This document shows positions 11,401 through 21,973 of a stretch of 64,000 nucleotides of DNA, one piece after another. Both the position numbers and the translations under genes were made by a program. A model generated the notes under the pieces. It was given only the letters and a program-made list of their open reading frames with translations. It was not told where the DNA came from and searched no databases. Position 1 is the stretch's first letter; each line of letters starts with the position of its first letter. Source of the stretch: Hofstenia miamia (taxonomy: Eukaryota; Xenacoelomorpha; Acoela); contig SCFE01000023.1 of NCBI GenBank assembly GCA_004352715.1, positions 1,957,068 through 2,021,067 of the forward strand, written 5' to 3'.

Positions 11401-11872
11401 TAGAAAGCAGGATAATTCAGGACAGTAATAGTCCTTATCTGGCACCCACTGTTTTCATCAAGCAGGGCAATAAGTACTGCCTCTCTGTGGATCTTTGGAA
11501 GCTAAATGATGTCATGGTAAAGGATGCATACCCACTTCCTTGCATTGAAGATCTTTTATATGATGCCAGTCAATACAAGCTGTTCACTTGCCTTGATTTG
11601 TGTAAGGCATATTGGCAGGTGCCCATGAAGCCTGCCAACATTCTGAAGACTGCCTTCATCACTCTGTACAGCAACTTTTCAATGCTATGTCACCCATGTG
11701 CTTTGGTGACATGTTACAACCATGTACAATACTTACATGGAAATACCTTTCCTGAACATTTAGAAAGACTTGGAAGAACTAGAAGTATCCTATATGAATC
11801 TGGCCTCCATGTTAACAAGAACAAGTGTTCTCTTCTCCAGCCACACATCACCTTCCTTGGAAGAGTTATTGA
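11401..11872 (+). pseudogene. pol: RT fragment of element 2 (first contig piece)
   Basis: The frame 11487-11897 carries KDAYPLPCIEDLLYDASQ and LDLCKAYWQVPM, then loses the palm: the segment that should give Y-x-D-D is missing 16 bp present in the next piece. It ends at an N at 11873. Bases 11501-11721 recur at 12206-12426. Confidence 0.75.
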
Positions 11873-11873
11873 N

Positions 11874-12204
11874 TATATATTATTGTATTGGTATTAAATA
11901 TAACTAAAGATATTCTGTCAGTTTGGAATGAGAATCAGCCATTTTTTCGACAAAATCACTTGAAAATTTTCCCAACTGAGATTGTACTTTGGATAAGCTT
12001 ACATAAAATTGCCGAAGATGTTTGAATAAACATTTCGCCATGCAATCTGCAAGTTCTTGTTTTACTCAAATCATCAGGGACACTGCGCATTGGCACAAAT
12101 GCAGGTTTTAAGAACAGAAAGTCATTAATTTTTAAATAATATGGATTTTCAGTTGTAAATTTTTGCATTACTTGCGAATTTAAAATTGTAATAAAAAATC
12201 TAAA
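11874..12204. other. Unexplained CpG-bearing island between single Ns
   Basis: This 331-bp block interrupts RT sequence and is bounded by Ns at 11873 and 12205. Unlike its surroundings it contains CG dinucleotides. On the minus strand, 11956-12168 is open for 70 codons, with a well-mixed composition (for example FLFLKPAFVPMRSVPDDL and RTCRLHGEMF). I do not recognise it. It may be an exon or element fragment misplaced by the assembler. Confidence 0.4.
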
Positions 12205-12205
12205 N

Positions 12206-12892
12206 GCTAAATGATGTCATGGTAAAGGATGCATACCCACTTCCTTGCATTGAAGATCTTTTATATGATGCCAGTCAATACAAGCTGTTCACTTGCCTTG
12301 ATTTGTGTAAGGCATATTGGCAGGTGCCCATGAAGCCTGCCAACATTCTGAAGACTGCCTTCATCACTCTGTACAGCAACTTTTCAATGCTATGTCACCC
12401 ATGTGCTTTGGTGACATGTTACAACCAGGCATCACTGCCTACATGTACAATACTTACATGGAAATACCTTTCCTGAATACTCTGTACAGCAACTTTTCAA
12501 TGCTATGTCACCCATGTGCTTTGGTGACATGTTACAACCATGTACAATACTTACATGGAAATACCTTTCCTGAACATTTAGAAAGACTTGGAAGAACTAG
12601 AAGTATCCTATATGAATCTGGCCTCCATGTTAACAAGAACAAGTGTTCTCTTCTCCAGCCACACATCACCTTCCTTGGAAGAGTTATTGAACTGGGTCAT
12701 ATCTCCATAAAGAATAATGCTAAAGATCATTTGGAAAAGATCAAAACTCTGCACCCTCATAAGGATGTTCAATGCCTTATGGGTTTTTTGAACAATTATG
12801 GTGCCTTCATATCAGAACTGGCAAACAAAACTAAGAATATTTCTAAACTTCTATGGCACAGCATGGAGTTCAAGTGGACATGGGTGGAGTAA
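12206..12892 (+). pseudogene. pol: RT fragment of element 2 (second contig piece)
   Basis: It repeats 11501-11721, then has the 16 bp missing there, giving GITAYMYNTYMEI in place of the catalytic Y-x-D-D. It then repeats 11663-11871 as 12481-12689. It continues through HITFLGRVIELGHIS into the connection domain and stops at a TAA after TWVE at 12890-12892. Internal repetition inside one domain cannot come from a working element. Confidence 0.75.
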
Positions 12893-14893
12893 GAGGAGCT
12901 CAATACTGTCAAGTTAGAGCTAAGGAAAATTCACAGTCTAAATACACTGGACTATTCAAAAGGATTCATTGTTGGCTGTGATGTTAGCTTGGTTGTGATT
13001 AGCAGAGTCCTTAGCCAAGTTGTTAATGGTATTGAATGCCTGATCCAATACTTTAGCTGAAAACTTAGGAATGCTGAGCAGAACTATGGCACCACAAAAT
13101 CTGAGATGCTGGTGAACTGACAATTCTGTGCTAGCATGGCTAAAGAAATTTTCTGCAACAAATCCAACATAGTTGCCTGTTGGATCAAGTATCTGAATTA
13201 CTTCACTTTTACTATACAACACCATCTGGGGAGACTTCACTTCAATGCATATTACTGGACTGCTCTCCCCAGTTATGAGCTCAATCTTAGAAAACCACCA
13301 GGAGAGAAGACGCCTTTTGGATTTATTCCACTTAGCAAGTATGAGTGCCTTCCCAAGATCAGCACAGACCACCACAGAAATGCTATTCTTCTGATCCTTG
13401 TGAAAGAAGAAATTACAAAGCAGAAATTCTCCAACATCAGCTGCATGATAAGGTGCTAAGTGAAATCCTTGCAAAGCTAAAGAATGCCAGTTGGATTCTC
13501 ATCCTGGTTGCTAATTGTTACTTCTGGAGGTACAATTGGAAGCAAATGGATGCTGGCTTACTCTATGCCAGGAGTTGGAGCAGCAGGTTGGCTGTCCCTG
13601 AGTATTTCCAGAGGGACTTAGTACAGAAGCTACATGAAAAGGGCCATTTAGGCATTAATCAGATGGAGCATACATTTAATGCAAGGCATGTTACAATAGG
13701 CATCAGAGCCACTGTTCAGGATGTCATTGATAAGTGCACTACTTGCCTCCTTCAGGGAGNATGTTAACAAGAACAAGTGTTCTCTTCTCCAGCCACACAT
13801 CACCTTCCTTGGAAGAGTTATTGAACTGGGTCATATCTCCATAAAGAATAATGCTAAAGATCATTTGGAAAAGATCAAAACTCTGCACCCTCATAAGGAT
13901 GTTCAATGCCTTATGGGTTTTTTGAACAATTATGGTGCCTTCATATCAGAACTGGCAAACAAAACTAAGAATATTTCTAAACTTCTATGGCACAGCATGG
14001 AGTTCAAGTGGACATGGGTGGAGTAAGAGGAGCTCAATACTGTCAAGTTAGAGCTAAGGAAAATTCACAGTCTAAATACACTGGACTATTCAAAAGGATT
14101 CATTGTTGGCTGTGATGTTAGCTTGGTTGTGATTAGCAGAGTCCTTAGCCAAGTTGTTAATGGTATTGAATGCCTGATCCAATACTTTAGCTGAAAACTT
14201 AGGAATGCTGAGCAGAACTATGGCACCACAAAATCTGAGATGCTGGTGAACTGACAATTCTGTGCTAGCATGGCTAAAGAAATTTTCTGCAACAAATCCA
14301 ACATAGTTGCCTGTTGGATCAAGTATCTGAATTACTTCACTTTTACTATACAACACCATCTGGGGAGACTTCACTTCAATGCATATTACTGGACTGCTCT
14401 CCCCAGTTATGAGCTCAATCTTAGAAAACCACCAGGAGAGAAGACGCCTTTTGGATTTATTCCACTTAGCAAGTATGAGTGCCTTCCCAAGATCAGCACA
14501 GACCACCACAGAAATGCTATTCTTCTGATCCTTGTGAAAGAAGAAATTACAAAGCAGAAATTCTCCAACATCAGCTGCATGATAAGGTGCTAAGTGAAAT
14601 CCTTGCAAAGCTAAAGAATGCCAGTTGGATTCTCATCCTGGTTGCTAATTGTTACTTCTGGAGGTACAATTGGAAGCAAATGGATGCTGGCTTACTCTAT
14701 GCCAGGAGTTGGAGCAGCAGGTTGGCTGTCCCTGAGTATTTCCAGAGGGACTTAGTACAGAAGCTACATGAAAAGGGCCATTTAGGCATTAATCAGATGG
14801 AGCATACATTTAATGCAAGGCATGTTACAATAGGCATCAGAGCCACTGTTCAGGATGTCATTGATAAGTGCACTACTTGCCTCCTTCAGGGAG
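12627..14893 (+). repeat. Direct repeat of 1133 bp next to a single N
   Basis: Bases 12627-13759 recur as 13761-14893 (offset 1134) with identical translations in every long frame I compared on both strands. A single N at 13760 separates them. Such perfect identity in otherwise decayed DNA points to an unmerged contig overlap rather than biological duplication. Confidence 0.85.
12893..13759 (+). pseudogene. RNase H remnant and integrase zinc-binding domain of element 2
   Basis: RNase H is broken by stops (its first Asp region reads VGCDVSLVVI near 12970). The frame 13345-13767 carries a good integrase zinc-binding domain: HEKGHLGINQ with the two His, then DVIDKCTTCLLQG with the two Cys. The piece ends at an N at 13760. 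Confidence 0.7.
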
Positions 14894-14934
14894 CCAGGCA
14901 TTTTCTGGAACAGAGAGCCAAGCTGCACAGATGA
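13761..14934 (+). pseudogene. RT end, RNase H and integrase zinc-binding domain of element 2, duplicate
   Basis: It has the same content as 12627-13759 and extends 41 bp further, into GARHFLEQRAKLHR, before a stop at 14932-14934. The rest of integrase is missing; the sequence passes within 60 bp into the post-pol frame. Confidence 0.7.
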
Positions 14935-14993
14935 GCCACTGAATGCACTAACAAAGTTTTCCATATGAGCAAGTCAAGAGCCTCCATTTTAGG

Positions 14994-15653
14994 ATGCAGA
15001 ATTTCACCATCCTGTACACTAATTACTATTGCCTGACTAGTATGTATCAGGCAAACATCTTTTTGATTACAAAATTGATCTCTCCTAGATCTCTCCTACA
15101 TTGTAAGAAAATCCTGACTCACCTCCTGGCAGTTGATATGAGGCTCATTATTGATGGAGCAGTACACTCTCACACCCTCAAGTTGATAAATGTTAACTGG
15201 CCTGGCTTTGCCTTAATCACTGATCTCCACATTAGTTTTTCCTTTTCACAAAGTACTGCCACACTCACTGAGATCAATGAGATCTGGACAAACCTTAAAG
15301 CCAACAAAAACCCCAAGTCCATTTGGCCCACCATCAACATTTGCAGCCCTAACTCACAGTACAGTCAATCAGTTGAGAGATTCCTTATGGAGTTGCACAT
15401 TTTGTATATGTCCCAAGACCAGCAAAACTGTGCTGAGAGATTATTTAATGAGAAATTTGTGCCACCAATTCCGTCATGTGGAGCTGTTTGGATCCTGGCA
15501 ATCTTCTTAACATGCAGTTATTTTGATCAAGTTATTATTTGTCCCCTCAAACTAAATCTACATGTAATTGCTAGTTTAATTTTGCAAGGGAACTCCTATG
15601 CAAGTTGTAAACATCAAGCAGGTAATTATTATGAGATTGTAATAAATACTTGA
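14994..15653 (+). CDS. Post-pol ORF of element 2, unrecognised protein
   Basis: This is the longest uninterrupted frame of the retroelement block, 219 codons from MQNFTILYTNYY. Up to about residue 170 (PPIPSCGAVWILAIF) it aligns with the broken post-pol frame of element 1 at 8130-8640. The last 45 or so residues are LTR sequence read through after a deletion junction near 15512, so the native C-terminus is lost. Hydrophobic stretches near residues 20-30 and 160-175 are short and not convincing membrane spans. Its function is unknown; it could be an accessory or degenerate envelope protein, but no envelope hallmark is visible. Confidence 0.45.
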   Translation: MQNFTILYTNYYCLTSMYQANIFLITKLISPRSLLHCKKILTHLLAVDMRLIIDGAVHSHTLKLINVNWPGFALITDLHISFSFSQSTATLTEINEIWTNLKANKNPKSIWPTINICSPNSQYSQSVERFLMELHILYMSQDQQNCAERLFNEKFVPPIPSCGAVWILAIFLTCSYFDQVIICPLKLNLHVIASLILQGNSYASCKHQAGNYYEIVINT

Positions 15654-16346
15654 GAGACTTGTAGCAAACACACAATAGAATTTGTCTTACTCCAGTTGTG
15701 TTTGATCCTCTTGAATTTATTTACATGCTAACTCCTTTTAGATTTCTACATGGATGTTAGTTTAATAATTTCTACTTAAGATCCAGCAACAATTTAGGAG
15801 GAAACTGCACTGGGTCTGGGGCAAAAAATAGCTCCTTAATGGTGACAGCACAAATCATGGTTGCTTTAGGTTACAGCTATGATTAAGTTAGGGAATAAGA
15901 ACTTTTAATTTGATCATTTTATTTTGTACATGCACATAACAATAACACACTGCAAATATATTATGCCTATGGCAAATGTGAATGCACAGCAATTATGTGC
16001 CTTTTGTTTATTATTTATTTACATGAGCTGAGATAATATAACTCTGAGATAAATTGTTTATTGAGCTAGAAATTAATACTTGAGACACACAGTTAACACT
16101 TTGGTGAGTAAGGATGGCTTCATGGATATGGCTTCAGCATGATGCCATGTGAATTGGTTACTACTGGAAGTCTGTTCTCTATGGATGATTTCAGTTTTTC
16201 TTAAGTAAATTGGTGAACCACCAATGCTTCTTTCTTTTGCTGAAATGTGGGTTGCTTTCTGCAATGGTAGCCTTTGCAACCTTTGATATTAACTCTTGAG
16301 TTTCCCACTACCATTTGAGTAGCTAGAGCTCCCCTGTGATTCTACA
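15512..16346 (+). repeat. LTR of element 2, 5'-truncated
   Basis: It aligns from tatttgtcccctcaaac with LTR position about 630 of element 1, through gtaaacatcaagcaggtaat, the aggaggaaactgcac block (15797), the atgcacagcaattatgtgcc block (15980) and the end CCCCTGTGATTCTACA at 16346. No primer-binding site follows, so it is a 3' LTR. Confidence 0.7.
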
Positions 16347-16469
16347 ATATATGTTGTGTATAAATGTGATTGTGATGAAAGTGAATATTCTTATATTGCA
16401 GAAACTAAGTGACATTTTATGACAAGAATAAATGAAAACCTTTCAGGAAACCTTAGATCAAAATTCTAT

Positions 16470-17112
16470 TGTAGAATCACAGGGAAGCTCTGGCTACTCT
16501 AGCAGTACTGGGTAACTCAAGAGTTTAGATCAAATGTTGCAAAGTCTACCATAGCAGAGAGTGACCCACATTCCAACAGAAAACATACATTGGTGGTTCA
16601 CTGATTTTGCCAAACAAATACAGAAATTCCATTCCAAAAAGAACTTCAGCAGTGCCCAATTCACATGGCATCATGCNNNNNNNNNNNNTAGCAGAGAGTG
16701 ACCCACATTCCAACAGAAAACATACATTGGTGGTTCACTGATTTTGCCAAACAAATACAGAAATTCCATTCCAAAAAGAACTTCAGCAGTGCCCAATTCA
16801 CACATCATCATGCTGAAGCCATATCTTTGAAGCCATCCTTACTTGCCAAGGTGCTAACTGTGTTTCTCAAGTATTAATTTCTTGCTCAATAAACAATTTA
16901 TCTCAGAGTTCTATTGTCTCAGCTCATGTAAATAAACAATGAATAAGAGGGCACATAATTACTGTGCATTCACATTCACCAATGGCTTAGTATATTTGCA
17001 AGGTGTTAATTTATGTGAATGTACAAACAGATTGAATAAAAGTTGAGATTGAATAAAAGTTGTTATTCCTAAAGTGACCATGATTCAGGCTGTCACCATT
17101 AAGGAGCTATTT
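16470..17112 (-). repeat. Third LTR copy, inverted, with 12-N gap
   Basis: It starts TGTAGAATCACAGGGAAGCTC, the reverse complement of the LTR end, and runs to the block complementary to aatagctccttaatggtgacagc at about 17080-17110, where similarity stops. Bases 16552-16676 are repeated as 16689-16814 across the 12 Ns at 16677-16688, again an assembly-type duplication. It lies tail to tail with the LTR ending at 16346. Confidence 0.7.
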
Positions 17113-18362
17113 GTGTAGCATCATCCAAACAAATCTAAAAGCTGCAAACATCAAACTAAGATGAGAATAATATCAAAGAAATGATGATTAGAAATATTGT
17201 ATTTAGATCAATTAGATTAATTAAGATTTATTTGTATTATGCTACTAAGAAACAATATGTCTCAAAAATAAGAGATTAGTATCAGTTGATAATAATACTT
17301 TTTGGCAAAATGAGGGGGCGAAGTGGCTTCCATTATTTTTAGCCACAATCTTGGCAGATGAGAGTTTAAATTTGAAATCAACAAGTACTTTTCTGGATTT
17401 ACTATAAATAGAAACTAAAATCTGTAAGCAATTGATAAAGAATTTTATTTGGAATTCTTATTTTGTTCTACTATACAAGTTTGATTATTTAATATGATGT
17501 CAAGCTAAATGATTGGTGTTTAGTAGTCATTGGATCCATCATTGAGATCAATTCTATGGTCTTTGTGCCAGACCACAAAAGGGCACTTAAGTTAGGTGTA
17601 GGAGTTTTTCTCTCATTTAGCTGACTAGTGATCACTTAATACATGTATCAAAATAAATGACTTTGTAAACTGGTTGGATAGCCAAAACTTAGGTAATATA
17701 TTAATATTATTTCAGATCCAAATTAGGTACCAATAAATGACCAATAAATGTACTGAACATGTATTAATTTATAAATGTAAGTTAGGAAGCTGCTCAATAC
17801 TAATGCATTTATTAAAGCCAATATATTTTGGAAATGACTACATGTAATAATAATTAAGCAGCTAGTAACAAGTCCAGTTGTGAACAAATGAAACACTTCT
17901 ACAAAATAGAGTCTAAGTTGAATTGTGTCATGTTGTGAGTATGCACTGAGCTAGGATAGGGTATGTCATAAACTGTATCAATGAGCTGAGATGTGGAACT
18001 CAACCAAAAGGAGCATCAAAGGATTGGTGAAACTGGATGTGGAGATCAGCTTTGGGCAGATGCCCATTATTGATTGTTGGAGAGAATGCTGCAGGGCTGC
18101 ATCACCTAAATAGTGAACAGTTAAATTCTAGTTACATCAACAGAGACAAGCAGTATCTAATTTAGTAAATCCCTACCCACTGTAACAAAAGGATAAACCA
18201 TAATGATATCTGGTAGAGGATGTTACAATATATATATATATATATATAACTAAATTTCATTTGTTACAATTCTTTCTTGACTTGAAAAACATTTAAGTTA
18301 ACAAATAATTAATACTTAATGCTCTTTTTGATGATTTCACAGTATTAATCCTGAAATTCAAT
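17113..18362. other. AT-rich sequence without a recognised feature
   Basis: No open frame of interest and no clear repeat. A short (TA)n run lies at about 18230-18248. CpG is almost absent, as in the retroelement block. Confidence 0.5.
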
Positions 18363-18625
18363 TGTAGAATCACTGGGTTGAATCTAGAGAGAACTTTGCC
18401 AGAGAAATTAGTATCAAAGCAGAAGGTCACTGATGTGAACATTTACTAGAGCAACAGTGATTCTAGCAAACAAGATAACATGATTAAAATTTTTCTCTAT
18501 TTACAGATGCTTGGGGTCTTATATACAATACATATTTACAATATTTACAAACATGAAAACAACTAGTCATCATGAAAAGCATGTGATCTGGCTGATAAAT
18601 AACAACAGCTACCAACTGATGTACA
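18363..18625 (-). repeat. Solo LTR (short-LTR family), inverted
   Basis: This 263-bp copy runs from TGTAGAATCACTGGG to GATGTACA and is flanked by the 4-bp duplication CAAT (18359-18362 and 18626-18629). On the minus strand it reads TGTACATC...ATTGTATATAAGACCCC...GTGATTCTACA, the same layout as 8917-9107. Confidence 0.8.
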
Positions 18626-19603
18626 CAATTATGCTTAAGTTTACATTAATCTAATTAGTATAATCCACTTTAAATAAATAAGATTGCTTAATAATGAAAT
18701 CAACTCTAACTAATCTTACACACAAACACAATTAAGTTGTATAAAATTTTGTACAAAACTCAAATAATATTAATAACTAGGAATACAAGTATATTATGAT
18801 GCAAAAAGCATTGTGAAATACCAAAGAAGTTTTGATTAGCATAAGTAAGCTATTCTTGTAAGCAGAAATTTTACTGAGTGAAGTTAATAAATTTCATCCA
18901 ATATTGCTTAAGAGCATGTAATAACTTGACTTGTCTATAACTTTTCTCTTTGATCTCTTTTTTTTCTCTCCTGAGTTTTTTATGTCATTTTCACTTTCTT
19001 GATTCTTTTCTTTGTTTCATGATTCTGACCAGTAATGTTTTGTTTGACAGCAAATGAATATTGCTAGCATTCACTCATATTTTCTACTGTCACAGAACTA
19101 TGTTTTTTTTGTCATCATTTTCTTTTTAAAAGGTTTAAACATTAGTTTCATTTGTTACAATTAATCAAAACAAAAAAATATTCCATTTTCAGATTGACAC
19201 TTGCTATTGATGGTGCTAATAAATTTGGGTCTGGCTACAATTCAATAATCTTAACCCTGGAGGTGACTAGTAGTTTCTAGCAGCCAATTTCCCTAATTGT
19301 AGTTGCATGTTAAGACTAGTTGCACTGTTAGTTTATAATACTTGGCACTTTGATGAATGCATTTTAGCATCAGCCTGATGTTACTGAGTTTGATATTTAT
19401 GCTTTGAGTTTAAGAATTTTTTAATGAAATTTTTAAGGTTTTCTAAAATTTCAAAAAATTCTGAGTATTTATGTTAAGCACTATTAATTTTCAAGAGACA
19501 TAAAAAATGAAGTTCAAAATAATTTGATCTTTTAAAATATTTTTAGTGAATTTTCAATTAAGCTTAAGCTTGTAGATTAATGATGTGCTTTCCAAATTTC
19601 TAC
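18626..19603. other. AT-rich sequence without a recognised feature
   Basis: No credible open frame, RNA gene or repeat was seen. CpG is nearly absent. Confidence 0.5.
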
Positions 19604-19781
19604 TGTAACATCACTGGAATACATTTATATCAGCTTGCTAATAAAACATAACTAAAACTGTTCTTTATTTACAAGTAATTCTTGGTCTTATATACAGTGA
19701 GTTATAAACATATATATACCAATAACAAGCTTGATTAAAAACACTTGCTGTGGCCAATAAAAATGCAGCACCAATGTTACA
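19604..19781 (-). repeat. Solo LTR (short-LTR family), inverted, most compact copy
   Basis: This copy is 178 bp with termini TGTAACATCAC and ATGTTACA. On the minus strand a TATATAAGACC box is followed by TTGTAAATAAAG. The flanking tetramers CTAC and CTAG match at three of four positions, a decayed target duplication. Confidence 0.7.
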
Positions 19782-20037
19782 CTAGCATCAAGTTTTGTGA
19801 ACTCATTTGGGTTTGAATTTTTAATATCCAATTACTCAAAATTCTAACAGCACTTTCTAGATATTTTAACTATTCTGATTTTATTCAAACTCCATTGCTT
19901 GCTTTGTTTGGTGTTTGATAGTTTTCACCAAGTTATTGAATTGAGCATTTTTAACATTTTGAGTACTTAAAAATACTATTTCTGATCTTCCAAATGCACA
20001 GTATGGGGAAATACATTTTCATACTTAAAGAATTGAA

Positions 20038-20522
20038 TTGTATGTACACAATTCAAAATATACACACTTTTTAAGCAATTATATTGAAATCAGTGATAGA
20101 AACCACAATTTGCATAGTAGTATTAATTGTCCAGATTTATTTTCATTTAAAGCTCCTAGATTATGGAATGACTTAAATCTAGAAATAAAAATGGAACAAA
20201 ATGATACACATTTCAGAAGAAAAATTAAAAAAAATTTATTATCCAAACAATCACTATTAGGAATATCAAACAAATTAAGGGTTAGTTTTGTTCATATTGT
20301 CATAATGATTTGCTATGTTGATCTCATGGTTCCCTATGTTGGTTTCAAGATTTTGTATGTTGATAAAAAGTACCAACCCACATGGACAGATTTCATTTGA
20401 CATTTGAAATTTACCCTCTTTAAGTAATGGTGCATATTTTTAATTTTGTAAATATACATGTATAGTAGTTTGTAGTATTTGTTTGTTGGTTTATTTTAGC
20501 AATAAATTTGCTTGACTCTTTA
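20038..20522 (+). mobile_element. Non-LTR retrotransposon (LINE) 3' end
   Basis: The 120-codon frame at 20038-20400 contains APRLWNDLNLEIKMEQN followed by HFRRKIKKNLL, the pattern found at the C-terminal end of many LINE ORF2 proteins. It matches a second fragment at 48740-48850. Downstream comes a shared 3' UTR: tttgtaaatatacatgtat and the end AGCAATAAATTTGCTTGACTCT at about 20499-20520. Everything upstream of the last about 120 codons is missing, as expected of 5'-truncated LINE copies. Confidence 0.65.
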
Positions 20523-21973
20523 ATGGTTTACTGAATATTCAGGTAAAGCAAAAGTGGGTTATAATGTAATATTCATTTAATATTTATATTTCTAGACTTT
20601 TAATAATTGAAAAATTGAAATATATGTTTAGCATTGTGGTTCAAATGTATGATCTTTATATATCACAACAAAAATTTAAATAAATTACATTTTGAAACAA
20701 ATGAAATGCAAAATGCATCAAAAATTCATGCTTTATATCATATACTTAACTAGAAATATGAATTGTAAGTACACTTTCTCAATGGAGTTGATTATCAATT
20801 TATTGATTTAAACTATTGCTTTTTAGTTTTTAGCCTTTTTTTCATTTAGCCCATTTAAGCTCACATCATATAAATTTTAACCCTTAATGTCCTATCAAGT
20901 TGTTATCGATTTTAAATGCAAGCAAAGTATTCTCTCAAATCTGTATTTACATTCGACGAAAATACTTTAATGTTAATTGTTTGAAATTGCATTAAAGAGC
21001 CAAACAATTTGGTTACTACGTGAATTTTTCAACTTTTCATTTTGAACGTATTTAATAGTTTTATTAATTTTACATTTCAAAAGGAGTGCATGTAGCTTTA
21101 ATGCTATGTAGTATTTTCGTAGATATAAAGTGCTTACTTACTGATGTGGTAAATATTGAGTGTCAGAAAATAACAAACCAAGGACCTACATTCTTATATT
21201 TTTACACATGGGATGGGAGATAAAATTAGATTGTAGCACATTTCTTCGGATAATCAAAATATTTGGAAAATAAAATCTCATCTCATTGTTCGCTTTAAAT
21301 TATATGATTAAGTTTCCTCAAAAAGAAATAAAATATTTTTTCAACAAAAACAAGTTACTAAAATATCACTTCTGGAAAAAATGTTTTGCCCCTCCCTTAA
21401 GAAGTTTCTTGCGGCGCCCTTGATTGCCCTTTAGGCTATTGCACCTTTGTGATCAAAATGGTAATTACAATCGAACAACCAGTAGATTTCAACCAATAAA
21501 TTTCAAAATGAGATACTTCATTAAATCTACTAAGCAATTATGATTTGTTGAGTAAAACATAATTCAAGAACGTGTTAATTGACAAAATTGTCAAATCGAT
21601 TGCTTTAGAATTGTGTCCTGTTAGGAGCAAAACAAGTGAAATGATCCTGCTTTTGATCATTGCTTTATGAAGAATCCGTTAAATGACACTACATAAGCAA
21701 AGATTCAAATGGAAACTAAAAAAGGCGATTTCTCGTTTTGAATCAATTTGCACAAAATGGGTTCTTGCACTATACATGCTTCAATTATAAAAGTCCCTAT
21801 GTTGAGTCGCATATAGATGTTCAATAAGTATGAAAATGTATAAGTTTATACTTTATACATAATGCATATAACATTTTGAATAAATTTATTTAAATTTTCA
21901 GTAACAATTGCATAACGACAGGCCCATGATTATTGCACCCACCGATCCTGTACATCCGCAATGTTCAAAATAA
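20523..21973. other. Intergenic sequence; CpG content changes here
   Basis: No gene recognised. From about 20.88 kb onwards CG dinucleotides become common (gttatcgat, attcgacg, gcggcgccc near 21413), whereas the preceding 20 kb has very few. Confidence 0.5.

Larger units (their letters stand above)
11150..16346 (+). mobile_element. Second, rearranged copy of the gypsy-type element (element 2)
   Basis: Protease, RT, RNase H, the zinc-binding part of integrase, the post-pol frame and an LTR follow in element order but with large deletions: gag and the integrase core are absent. The copy is scrambled by internal repeats adjoining single Ns at 11873, 12205 and 13760. Its LTR lacks the 5' part and ends at 16346 with GTGATTCTACA and no primer site after it, as expected of a 3' LTR. 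Confidence 0.7.

Noticed and set aside
12956-14608. Two identical 172-codon minus-strand frames
   Set aside because: They are the reverse of RNase H sequence and are identical only because of the 1133-bp duplication.
1-20900. Contamination by another genome as the cause of low CpG
   Set aside because: The hAT-like repeat at 1-322 and 10973-11149 also occurs as a CpG-rich copy at 22.4 kb, and the LINE tail is found on both sides, so one genome explains the data better.
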